Assembly: GCA_009746045.1 (NCBI GenBank)
Contig: RPFO01000819.1
Span: 746,382-810,381 of the forward strand
Origin: Mesostigma viride
Taxonomy: Eukaryota; Streptophyta; Mesostigmatophyceae; Mesostigmatales; Mesostigmataceae
Reading direction: 5' to 3'
Length of the DNA: 64,000 nucleotides
A program made the translations under genes and the position numbers. The number at the start of each line of letters is the position of its first letter. The stretch's first letter is position 1. The notes beneath the pieces are model-generated. The model saw nothing but the letters and a program-made list of their open reading frames with translations, was not told where the DNA came from and did not search any database. Positions 22,326-31,699 of the stretch are shown piece by piece.

Positions 22326-22901
22326 AAGCTGAGAGCTGGGTGCTTAAGTCTCTGGATATCAGGCTGGGAGCTTGATTGTACATAATCCTGAGCACACCTT
22401 GAGGGGTGAGACATGTCTCTCGTGTGGGAATGTCTGACATTGTCTCTGATGGAGAGATGTCTATCTGGGGTTTTCATCTCAGTCTGAGGTTTCCCCAGAT
22501 CTGTGGTTTGTGGGCGGGGTTCGATTCCCTGGTGCCGTCCTAAGGCGGAGTTTCACGGACTGGCTGACCCATCCACCATGCTGGTGAGGTGGCGACAGGT
22601 CCCCTGATTTTCCACGGTTGGAACGAGTATAGGAGCTTGTGTTTTGCATGTGCTTCGCGTAGATGTTGTGTCTGGTTCGATAAGGGGCAGCAGACCGGCG
22701 CCGACTCCCGTCTGGGGGTCAGCAATGTTTTCTGATGAGCTGTTGTGGGTGATCTGTGGGGTTTCGCCTAAGGTCCTGAAGGTTGTACATACTTCTCAAG
22801 TTCTTAGCTGAACACCTATGGGCTGCCACAGTTGGCCAACCTCTTGTACATGGGTAACACAACGAGCCTCCCGTGAAGGGATAGGGACTCATTGTAATTT
22901 G
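22326..22901 (+). other. 3' noncoding region of copy A, ending at an inverted-LTR junction
   Basis: It is homologous to 27168-27740 of copy B. It contains GGTTCGATTCC at 22518-22528, a perfect match to the RNA polymerase III B-box (tRNA T-arm) consensus. The usual last part, the polypurine tract and the 3' LTR are missing; after ATTGTAATTT the sequence switches to an LTR in reverse orientation. Confidence 0.75.
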
Positions 22902-23597
22902 AGTTAACGTTCTTAGCACACGCAATGTGAAGGATATGGTTGCAATGCAGCAATGTGTGAATATGGTTGGAAACGGAGCTTTGTTAAAATCGGATAATGT
23001 TACAGCGCTCACACACTTGAGGCTTGTACACGCGCTTGCCAAGTCAAGGCACAACACGTGAGGCGGGCTCGCAAGAGATGCCCAATTGGCACTGGCCTAT
23101 TGTTTATATACTTGTGCACTGTGCTTGCTAGTCCTGAGCAGCCTAGGAGGCCTGCTCAGTAATAACACCCCCGGTACAGTATTCACTACCTGTACAGCGC
23201 CCAACTCCTATACAGTAGGTCTGCCATACAGGCACAGTGACCACAGAGCACAGTCCACAGTGACTATTGCATCTGCACCTAGAAGTCCAGGACTAAGCCT
23301 GCGGTACCAACAGACCACAGGTTAAGGTTCCTATTTCCTGCGTACGACGTATTAATCCAATACCGTCGTAGGTACAGCACCTAATTCCTGTCAGCCCAGG
23401 AATTACTGTCGACCCCATATGTCGTCGGCAAATATTCACGTCCGACTTAGAAGAACAGCCGGCTCGCGCTCGCGCGCGACCGGGAAGTCGGAACGCCATA
23501 ACTTTCTTGATACTTGTCGGAATGAACTCGTTCCGGTGCCGCTGGAATCGCAGAGATATGCCGAATCAGGATCACGCCAATGCGCTTGGCGTTAACT
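22902..23597 (-). repeat. LTR in inverted orientation between copies A and B (696 bp)
   Basis: A complete LTR on the minus strand, AGTTAACG...CGTTAACT. To its left the copy A trailer joins at TTGTAATTT, a sequence also found in the antisense of the LTR/leader border. To its right pol of copy B begins within CTGAACCCTGG, with CTGA shared by both partners. Both junctions thus show microhomology. Confidence 0.85.
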
Positions 23598-26500
23598 GAA
23601 CCCTGGAGGGTGCCCCCAGGGGTGTGTAATGAAGCTGCTAGTGACAGCAGTGAGGGGCAGCCCCATGCTCTAGTGAAAGAGCCTATTGGACACGATGGGG
23701 CAAGCTTGGTTACCACAGAGAGTATGCCAGCTGTAGCTGCAGTGGTTACTCGCCAACGTGCCCGCCATGGCGGTGCTGAGCCTGAGGTAGGACCTGGTGA
23801 TGTGGACCCAGGTGGATCTCAGAAGCATTCTGACCGTGCAGGACTGGCACAGGATGGTCAGGATGAGGATAGGGCTGGAGACAGTCTGACAGGCACGACC
23901 CTGGTGCCTCCTGTACATAAGGGATCTGTACATACCTTGAGTGCTAATAATGACAATAAAAGGTTTTCTCTCTTGTATGACATTGCCTCAAGGTTGCATA
24001 CCATGTTTGGCCATGCAGCTCAGTCTTTGCAAGTTGCTAGACGGCTGGGAGGAAGTGAGTTGTACTCCATCTGCCAACAGGTTGCTCAAGCTTGCAAGTG
24101 CAGGCTAGTTGCTAGAAAGCCCAAGCAGTCTCATGCCAGGACTCCTATTTTGCAGCCAGGCCATGTGCAGGTAGATATTCAGAGAATCAGGGGTTTGAAG
24201 CTGCTGGTGGCAGTGGACAGATATACCAAGTACAAGACCCTAGAGATCCTGCCTGACATGGAGAAGCCTACATTGATTGCTGCTCTGAAGTTGACAAGGA
24301 GCAGGTACCCTGGGTTGGAGTTGTTGCAGTGTGACATTCAGTTTGAGTGCTGTGAGAACCTGCCAGAGTTTCCAGAGTTGCTGATTACACCCAGGGAGAG
24401 CCACGGCCAGCAAGGGGTGGTGGAGAGAGCCATCCAAGAGATCAAGACTGTGCTGCTGGTGGAGAGGATTCCAAGGACGTCATCTGCCATTGTGACATCT
24501 GCATGGCTACGTTCTGTGGAGGACAGGCTGAACCTGAGGACTCCCATGTTCTTTGGTGACATTGCCATCAATCCTCTTATGCTGCATACCAGGATGCTGC
24601 CAGCTGATGCTGAGCAGGCATGGAAGGAGAAGCTAGAGGCCAAGTTCCTCAAGCTGAGGCAGAAAGACAAGGGCTGGAGTGTCCTAGAACCTAACGTTGG
24701 ACAACAGGTTGTTGTGTGGAAGGAACCAAGCTTTCCAGGGAAACGTGGCAGCTGGCATGATGGGGTGGTGACCCGAGTAGAAGCCGCTGGCCATAAGTGC
24801 TGGGTGGCCATTGATGGCTCCCAAGCAGTGCACCGTCTGTCCTGGTCAAAGATCCGTCCCCGGGGAGGTAATCAAGGAGACCTCTTCCAGGTGCCCGCTG
24901 GTGTACAAGGCGGGGGTGACGTGGAGCTTCCTGATCAGGGTGCTACAGCTGTATCGAGCCCTCAGGGTGACCCTGGCCCGGCCCCTGGGGTACCTTCACA
25001 TACGGTGGTTGGGCAAGCAGGCGGACAGGCTGCACCTCCGGAACGGCCCGACACCAGGCCTAGGGGTGTGCGTCTATCAGATATTGTACAGGCTTTGCAA
25101 AGAGCCAAGAAGGAGCCTAAGGTGTCCAAGCTTGTCCAGTTGGATGAACCTGAGGTAGCTGCCATGGAGATAGATACCAATGCACAGGTTTCTGTCATGG
25201 GACCTCAGCATACAGGAGAACTGCTGGTCGGAGAACCAAGTTGCCCCTGGGTGTCTGATTTCAGTGGTAGGACGCATCTAAGGGTGTTGGGAGAGGTTAC
25301 TGCCCCTGTCATGGGTGTGGATGTGACCTTCCTTGTCCTAGAGGACTATGATGGCCCTGTGATTTTGGGTCAGAATTTTCTGGGCAATCCTGGGATTTCT
25401 ATCAGAGCTACAGCTCTGAGAAGAGATGGCTGGGGGATGATTCCCCTAGAAAATTTCAGGACAACATTTCCAGTCAGGTGCAGGGCCAAGCCGGTCAAGG
25501 GTGTAAAATGGGATGAAGGGGAGGTGCCCCCAGCGGCCAGTTTGGTGATTCCAGCTGTGTTGCACCCCAGCAGTATTGGCATAACTCACAGGAGCCTTGC
25601 TGCACACTCTCCTTTGACATATGACCAGCTGGTCCAAGAGATGAGCTCGCCTACTTTGTTTGAGGCTTGGAAGCTCGCCTTCTCCAAGGCATTGGAGGAG
25701 TGGTTGCAGTTTGAGTGTGCTGCACCAACAGACAGACGTCCCCCAGCATCAAGGAAGCTTGCTTTGAGATTTGTGCTGAAGAGGAAGGTTGTGGATGAGG
25801 TATCAGTGCCCCATGTCAGGCCTGTCCTGAATGAGTATCACGGCACGGGGAGTCTGCCAGGAGAGGAGCTATACACGCCAGGGATGCTACACGACACATG
25901 GAGAATTTTGCTATGTCTCTACGTGGGGTTGCTGAACAGGGGAGCAGCTATGTCATCAGTGCTGCTGGACTTCAAGAGGGCATTTTTAAAATCTGATCCA
26001 GAAGTGGCCAGGAGGGTGTGGAAGCAGGATGAGCCTTACTGTGTTGAGGTGCCTGCCATCTGGAAGCTGGAGCTGCATCAACAATTCCTGGTTATTCTGA
26101 AGGGCCTGGAAGGACTCAGGTCGAGCCCAATCATCTGGAGACTCACGCTGCAGGAAGCTCTGATCAGTGAGTGTGGCTTGAGAGTGTCTTCAGTTGATCC
26201 CTGTTTGCTGCTGGCCCAATGGGAGGGTCTGCCAGTGTATGCTAGTTTGCATGGAGATGATCTGCATTTGCTAGCCCCCACGACCTGGCTGAAGAAGTTT
26301 ATTCCTGTCATCAGTGGCAAGTTTTCACTGGGCAAGGAGCTGTGGCAGGAGCCCAACAAGCCTGTAGTGTTCTGTGGAATGCAGGCTACCCTGTTCAGGA
26401 GGGACGGGGAGTGGAGTATCAGGCTTCAGGCTGGAGGAGATTATAAACAGACCATTGTGAAGGCCTTGCCAGAGAAGATCACCCAGGCTGCAGGACCTGA

Positions 26501-27167
26501 GTTGAGAGGCATGTGGGCCTGGTTTGCCAGCATCTGTGGTCCGTCTTTGATGGTCCATAGCAGAATGCCTGATGAGGTGCTTGAGGATGAGAAGCCTCGA
26601 GTCATAGCCCGGTTGGTGGAGAGTACCCCTGATCTGATTTTGTCTGGGATTGACTTTGCCCAGCCTATCACCTTGGAGATCTTTGTTGACAGTTCCATGG
26701 ATGCTCGCCAGGTTACCAAGGTCAGGGGGAGATCTGCTGCTCTGTTTGCTTTTTATCAGAGCAGGGCAAGTTTGTTCAGCTGGTACAGCAGACTGCAGAA
26801 GAGGGTCTGTATCAGTTCAGATGTGGCAGAATGCAGGGCCATATGCGAGGGGATCCAGTCCAGCCTGTACATAAAGGAGTTAATGCTGGAGCTGGCTTCA
26901 GTTACCCCTTGGACCTTGCAGATGGAGACGTTGTTGCTAACAGACAGCATGGGTATGGTCCAGTTTGTTCACAAGCAGCTGGCCAGGAGCCGGGACCTGG
27001 ATTATTTGTTGCTGAAGGAGTTGGCCAGTTTGGTTGACTTGAAGCATATCCCTGGCGAGGAGAACCCTGCTGATGCATTGACAAAGCTGCCACACAAGGC
27101 CCCAGCCCAGTACAATGTACTGAGGAAGCTCATGAATGCTGACTGTCAAGTCGGTCTATCTGTCTAA
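23580..27167 (+). CDS. pol: Pol of copia-family copy B, intact 1195-aa frame (INT-PR-RT-RNase H)
   Basis: The longest undamaged pol in the window; its first codons lie in the inverted LTR, so the gag part is missing. Residues 1-110 are a hydrophilic linker. An integrase follows: an HH-CC-like zinc region (about 137-177), catalytic-type Asp 198 (QVDIQ), Asp 251 (QCDIQ) and Glu 281 (GVVERAIQE), then an SH3-like end (about 385-440). A retropepsin-like domain comes next: IDTNAQVSV at about 531 and VILGQNFLG at about 594. The RT is of copia type, with LDFKRAFL (Asp 797) and LHGDDLHLL (DD about 893). RNase H spans about 1035-1175 (EIFVDSSMDA, LLLTDSMG, ENPADALTK). Integrase before protease is not the normal copia order (PR-INT-RT-RH). 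DTN replaces DTG, and HGDD replaces YVDD. Confidence 0.9.
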   Translation: MRLALTEPWRVPPGVCNEAASDSSEGQPHALVKEPIGHDGASLVTTESMPAVAAVVTRQRARHGGAEPEVGPGDVDPGGSQKHSDRAGLAQDGQDEDRAGDSLTGTTLVPPVHKGSVHTLSANNDNKRFSLLYDIASRLHTMFGHAAQSLQVARRLGGSELYSICQQVAQACKCRLVARKPKQSHARTPILQPGHVQVDIQRIRGLKLLVAVDRYTKYKTLEILPDMEKPTLIAALKLTRSRYPGLELLQCDIQFECCENLPEFPELLITPRESHGQQGVVERAIQEIKTVLLVERIPRTSSAIVTSAWLRSVEDRLNLRTPMFFGDIAINPLMLHTRMLPADAEQAWKEKLEAKFLKLRQKDKGWSVLEPNVGQQVVVWKEPSFPGKRGSWHDGVVTRVEAAGHKCWVAIDGSQAVHRLSWSKIRPRGGNQGDLFQVPAGVQGGGDVELPDQGATAVSSPQGDPGPAPGVPSHTVVGQAGGQAAPPERPDTRPRGVRLSDIVQALQRAKKEPKVSKLVQLDEPEVAAMEIDTNAQVSVMGPQHTGELLVGEPSCPWVSDFSGRTHLRVLGEVTAPVMGVDVTFLVLEDYDGPVILGQNFLGNPGISIRATALRRDGWGMIPLENFRTTFPVRCRAKPVKGVKWDEGEVPPAASLVIPAVLHPSSIGITHRSLAAHSPLTYDQLVQEMSSPTLFEAWKLAFSKALEEWLQFECAAPTDRRPPASRKLALRFVLKRKVVDEVSVPHVRPVLNEYHGTGSLPGEELYTPGMLHDTWRILLCLYVGLLNRGAAMSSVLLDFKRAFLKSDPEVARRVWKQDEPYCVEVPAIWKLELHQQFLVILKGLEGLRSSPIIWRLTLQEALISECGLRVSSVDPCLLLAQWEGLPVYASLHGDDLHLLAPTTWLKKFIPVISGKFSLGKELWQEPNKPVVFCGMQATLFRRDGEWSIRLQAGGDYKQTIVKALPEKITQAAGPELRGMWAWFASICGPSLMVHSRMPDEVLEDEKPRVIARLVESTPDLILSGIDFAQPITLEIFVDSSMDARQVTKVRGRSAALFAFYQSRASLFSWYSRLQKRVCISSDVAECRAICEGIQSSLYIKELMLELASVTPWTLQMETLLLTDSMGMVQFVHKQLARSRDLDYLLLKELASLVDLKHIPGEENPADALTKLPHKAPAQYNVLRKLMNADCQVGLSV

Positions 27168-27895
27168 AAGCTGAGAGCTGGGTGCTTAAGTCTCTGGATA
27201 TCAGGCTGGGAGCTTGATTGTACATAATCCTGAGCACACCTTGAGGGGTGAGACATGTCTCTGGTGTGGGAATGTCTGACATTGTCTCTGATGGAGAGAT
27301 GTCTATCTGGGGTTTTCATCTCAGTCTGAGGTTTCCCCAGATCTGTGGTTTGTGGGCGGGGTTCGATTCCCTGGTGCCGTCTTAAGGCGGAGTTTCACGG
27401 ACTGGCTGACCCATCCACCATGCTGGTGAGGTGGCGACAGGTCCCCTGATTTTCCACGGTTGGAACGAGTATGGGAGCTTGTGTTTTGCATGTGCTTCGC
27501 GTAGATGTTGTGTCTGGTTCGATAAGGGGCAGCAGACCGGCGCCGACTCCCGTCTGGGGGTCAGCAATGTTTTCTGATGAGCTGTTGTGGGTGATCTGTG
27601 GGGTTTCGCCTAAGGTCCTGAAGGTTGTACATACTTCTCAAGTTCTTAGCTGAACACCTATGGGCTGCCACAGTTGGCCAACCTCTTGTACATGGGTAAC
27701 ACAACGAGCCTCCCGTGAAGGGATAGGGACTCATTGTAATTTGTTTGTGCTCCTGAGCCAGTATGGGTGCTATGTACATATAATAAGGAATCCAAGCTGA
27801 CTGTCATGCCCAGCGGGTTGTGACTTGTAGTCTGGGGAGGATATCCAGTACCCATTGTGTGTGTTTGTATGTAGACTTGTGTGAGCTGCTACAGC
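27168..27895 (+). other. 3' noncoding region of copy B
   Basis: About 730 bp without coding potential, nearly identical in copies A, C, D and E. It includes a B-box-like GGTTCGATTCC at about 27360-27370. Confidence 0.75.
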
Positions 27896-27915
27896 TCAAG
27901 AAAAGAAAGGATTGG
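27896..27915 (+). promoter_or_regulatory. Polypurine tract of copy B
   Basis: AAGAAAAGAAAGGATTGG lies immediately before the LTR start AGTTAACG. Such a tract primes plus-strand DNA synthesis in LTR elements. The same tract precedes the LTRs at 37073 and 39017, and in reverse at 46252-46272. Confidence 0.75.
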
Positions 27916-28610
27916 AGTTAACGCCAAGCGCATTGGCGTGATCCTGATTCGGCATATCTCTGCGATTCCAGCGGCACCGGAACGAGTTCATTCCGACAAG
28001 TATCAAGAAAGTTATGGCGTTCCGACTTCCCGGTCGCGCGCGAGCGCGAGCCGGCTGTTCTTCTAAGTCGGACGTGAATATTTGCCGACGACATATGGGG
28101 TCGACAGTAATTCCTGGGCTGACAGGAATTAGGTGCTGTACCTACGACGGTATTGGATTAATACGTCGTACGCAGGAAATAGGAACCTTAACCTGTGGTC
28201 TGTTGGTACCGCAGGCTTAGTCCTGGACTTCTAGGTGCAGATGCAATAGTCACTGTGGACTGTGCTCTGTGGTCACTGTGCCTGTATGGCAGACCTACTG
28301 TATAGGAGTTGAGCGCTGTACAGGTAGTGAATACTGTACCGGGGGTGTTATTACTGAGCAGGCCTCCTAGGCTGCTCAGGACTAGCAAGCACAGTGCACA
28401 AGTATATAAACAATAGGGCAGTGCCAAATGGGCATCTCTTGCGAGCCCGCCTCACGTGTTGTGCCTTGACTTGGCAAGCTCGTGTACAAGCCTCAAGTGT
28501 GTGAGCGCTGTAACATTATCCAATTTTAACAAAGCTCCGTTTCCAACCATATCACACATTGCTGCATTGCAACCATATCCTTCACATTGCGTTTGCTAAG
28601 AACGTTAACT
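27916..28610 (+). repeat. LTR shared by copies B and C (695 bp)
   Basis: It is the 3' LTR of copy B (preceded by the polypurine tract) and at the same time the 5' LTR of copy C (followed by the leader and ORF1). It belongs to the inner LTR variant group (GCTGTACCTACGACGG, CGTGTTGTGCC). Confidence 0.88.
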
Positions 28611-28704
28611 CAAATTACAACCAGTCTCAGCGGAACGGCCAGGAAGGGTCGTTGCCGGTTGCGGTGTGCAGCGTTGACGACGCAAGGAGCTCGTCCGGTG
28701 GTGA

Positions 28705-30411
28705 ATGGTGCAGGAAGAACAACGGCAGCAGGATTTCCGGTTTCGGCAGTCTGCTGGGGGTTCGATTTCGCCTGAATTGCGTCGTGTCGTTCGGGATCTA
28801 TCTTTATTGCTTGCAGATCGTCCGCCTGTAAATCGCAGCTTCGTGCAATTCGTCGACGACCAGGTCGAAGATTGGGAGCGAATTCTGCGACACGTACAAA
28901 CCATCGTCATTCCGGAGCACCGGAGCATCGACGACCTTGAGCAGGAGCTTCACGGGTTGGTCGGCATCCAGACGGTGATTACTGCAGTAGCAGAGCGAGT
29001 GCGGACGGAGTTGGCAGCAAGGCGAAGCGAGGCTGCGGAGGCAGCTGGCGCAGTGCGACACGAGTTTGTACCGACAGCAGCGGGTGCGGGTTTACCACGT
29101 ACTTTCGCAGGCGTCATCGGCGACGAGGGTGTTGCAGCGGGGCCAGTTAGGCGTGAACGACGCGGAGCGGAGCACTACAGGCGGCTTGCAGAGGTCGGGG
29201 CGACAGCGGAAGCCATCACCGGAGGACAGCGCGCGACAAGAGTCGGCAGGTTTCCGGAGCGAGTAAGAGTTCCTTTGCAGGAACTGCCCCGCCCCTTCGC
29301 GTTCGTGTGACGCGCTGGGAAGAGTTTGCACCTCTTGGGTACGATAGTGACCTTGAGGTGGGAGCAGGGGGTGTCGCTGGGCTAGGCGACGAGACACATC
29401 AAGTTTCGTTTAAGTGGCCAGCCGGAGCGGCTGCTTAGGTTTTAGCGGACAAGTGTTCGAAGCGCGTCATTGGTGAATTACTTGGGAACTTGGGTTTCCC
29501 CGCGAAACTCCAACCGCACGTTCAGATTTCCAAATCTCAAGTAAAGTTCGGCGCAACTTTCTGAACGGGGGCAGTTGACGAGCAGCATTCCTCCGGACGA
29601 ATGAATTGCGTTCCATACTTGCGCAAAATTTTGAAAGGTAGCTTGCGTGCAGCCCTACTAAAATTTGCGCGGACGTTCAGATTTCCAAATCTCGGGTAAA
29701 TTTCGGCGGAACTTTCTGAACGGGGGTAGTTGGCGGGCAGCGTTCCTCCAGACGAATGAAATGCGTTCCATACTAGCGCAAAATTTTGAAAGGTAGCTTG
29801 CGTGCAGCCCTACTAAAATTTGCGCGAAGTGTGGGACTGAAAATTCGTAACGGAAACGTTTTGGTAGTTGCCGTCACTTCCTTTTGTGCAAACGTGTGGG
29901 AGTGAAAATTCGTAACGGAAACTTTTTGGTAGTTGCCGTCACTTCATTTTGCGCGAGTGTTGGGCTGAAAATTCGTAACGGAAACTTTTTGGTAGTTGGC
30001 GTCACTTCCTTTGGTTCGACTGAAAATTCGCTGAAATTCGCTGAATTCGTACCGTAGCCTGATTTTTAGTACCTCGAAGTGACGGGGCACCTAAAAATTT
30101 GCCCACAAGTACACTTGGCAGCGCGCTCACTGGGAAAAATTGTACAGCCGCTCCGGCGGGCCACTTGAACGAATTGTAATGCACTTGGCGACCACGAGGT
30201 GCCAAGATACAATCCGCGGGGTGCCAACGACGGGTTGTCACCTGTCTACTATACCAACGGTGACGATTCAGTCATCGCGGGCCGACAGCGGGTCGACGAC
30301 GGCGCAGCAGGTAGCAGGGTACCAGAGCTGATTGTGGTGAGCGACAGCGACGACGACAGCGACAAGGAGAACCAGGACGCGCCTGGGGCCAGCCGTGGTG
30401 GTCTTGCCTGA
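28705..30411 (+). pseudogene. ORF1 of copia-family copy C, frameshifted and interrupted
   Basis: The reading starts as in copy E (MVQEEQRQQ) and is open to about 29290, where one C is missing from a C-run and the frame shifts. At 29397 a 784-bp element is inserted, and the C-terminal acidic SDSDDDSDKENQD part is readable after it up to the stop at 30409-30411. It therefore cannot produce the normal 306-aa protein. Confidence 0.85.
29398..30181. mobile_element. 784-bp element with long imperfect TIRs and internal tandem repeats
   Basis: The ends form about 36-bp inverted repeats that share the stretch AGTGGCC-GCCGGAGCGGCTG. CAC flanks both sides (29395-29397 and 30182-30184), so the duplication is 3 bp. 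Inside are a tandem duplication of about 150 bp (TTCAGATTTCCAAATCTC, near 29521 and 29676) and three copies of a roughly 60-bp unit with GAAAATTCGTAACGGAAAC (29828-30010). No coding sequence. Superfamily not assigned. Confidence 0.75.
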
Positions 30412-30513
30412 GTGGTAACACTTGGCACTTTCCTTTCTTGTTCAGTAGCTTATATTGCTTTAATTGCTGCTTGGCCACTTGGCTGGCTGTAGCAGATCTG
30501 AACAGAGGCCATC

Positions 30514-31699
30514 ATGGAGGATGGAGCTATCAACCAACAAGCGGGCTTTATGGGCTTCGGCGGCGCGGCGCTGGGATGGATGGACGAGATGGACGCGATG
30601 GACGCGGTGGACGCGATGGACGCGGGGACGGCCAGGCGCTGGGAGACCAGGCTGAGGTGCCAGATAATCAGAGCCAAGGATCGCAGGGCGGGCAGCACGC
30701 GCCAGCCGCAGATCAAGCGGCGCCTAAGCGACCAACCGTTGCTGAGGGGTACGCGGTGCTAGGCCAGTTTCAGTCCATCAAGGACAATTGGCAGCCCCGG
30801 GATGCTGAGAGGATGTTAGAGGACATGAACTTGTACACGGAGATATACAACGGTGACAAGCTTCGCATCCTGGCGTCTAGTGCCTACATACGGCAGTCGG
30901 CGAGGCGGCTGTTCAAGTTTGTTCGGGAGCGACACGCGGCGGGGGACACCTGGACGGCGTTTATGACGCGACTCAGGTCGTTCCTGAGTGACAAGAGGAC
31001 CATAGATGGGTCCCACCTGAAGCAAGAATACCTGGACTACAAGCCCATCAAGGGGCAACTAGTGGTCCACGCCTTTGAAGACTTCGTCAAGCTGAGGGAG
31101 GACGCCATGGCCAAGGGCTTCTTCGTCGCAGATCGGATGGCCATGGGCGACTTTCTCAAGTCGCTGCAGCTGGATCCGGTCACCATGGATAATGTGACCA
31201 TCCACATGCGACAGGTCCATGGCTGGGCAGCCATGACGGACCAGTTGTATGAGTGTTTCAGCGGCAAGTACGTGGGTGGTAAGCGCCCTCGTCAGGGTGA
31301 TGAGGAGGCCACTGAACCCACGGTTAAGTCCATGAGGGGATCGGGCCACGGGGGCCCAGCGCCTCGAGAGGGCCTGAGACCTCTTCAAGGGGTCGAGGAA
31401 GGTCCAGGAGGGGGCGTGACAGAAGGGCTGGACGGGGGACCCCGCCGAAGTCGGGACATCCACAGTCCCAGTTTGACTTCAAGAGGGTGGGTGGTCCTCC
31501 CAAGGCTGGGCCCAGCAGTGGGACCTCACGGGACATCAGTCAGGTGGAATGTTATTTCTGCCAGGGGAAGGGTCACTTCAGGAATGAGTGTCCCTCGTAC
31601 CTGAGGCAGGAAGGTCAGAGCAAGCCAGCTCAGGGTGGCAGCAAGGACAAGGCTGGTCCATCCCAGGACAAGGGCAAGGGCAAGGCTGCTGATCATTGA
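30514..31699 (+). pseudogene. gag: Gag of copy C, two single-base deletions
   Basis: It starts MEDGAINQQ. One G is missing in the GGC run near 30557 and one C near 31364 compared with copies A and E. Both shift the frame, so no full Gag is made, although long partial frames remain. The zinc knuckle CYFCQGKGHFRNEC is preserved in the last frame, which ends in the same TGA as copy A and stays in frame with pol. Confidence 0.88.

Noticed and set aside
22726-22800. CTGATGAG in the copia-family 3' region as a hammerhead ribozyme core
   Set aside because: The GAAA needed after stem II is absent and no stem I/III pairing was found on either strand.
24338-24811. Minus-strand frames of 60-157 codons repeated in every pol copy
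   Set aside because: They are antisense shadows of the highly similar pol genes and carry no domain motifs.
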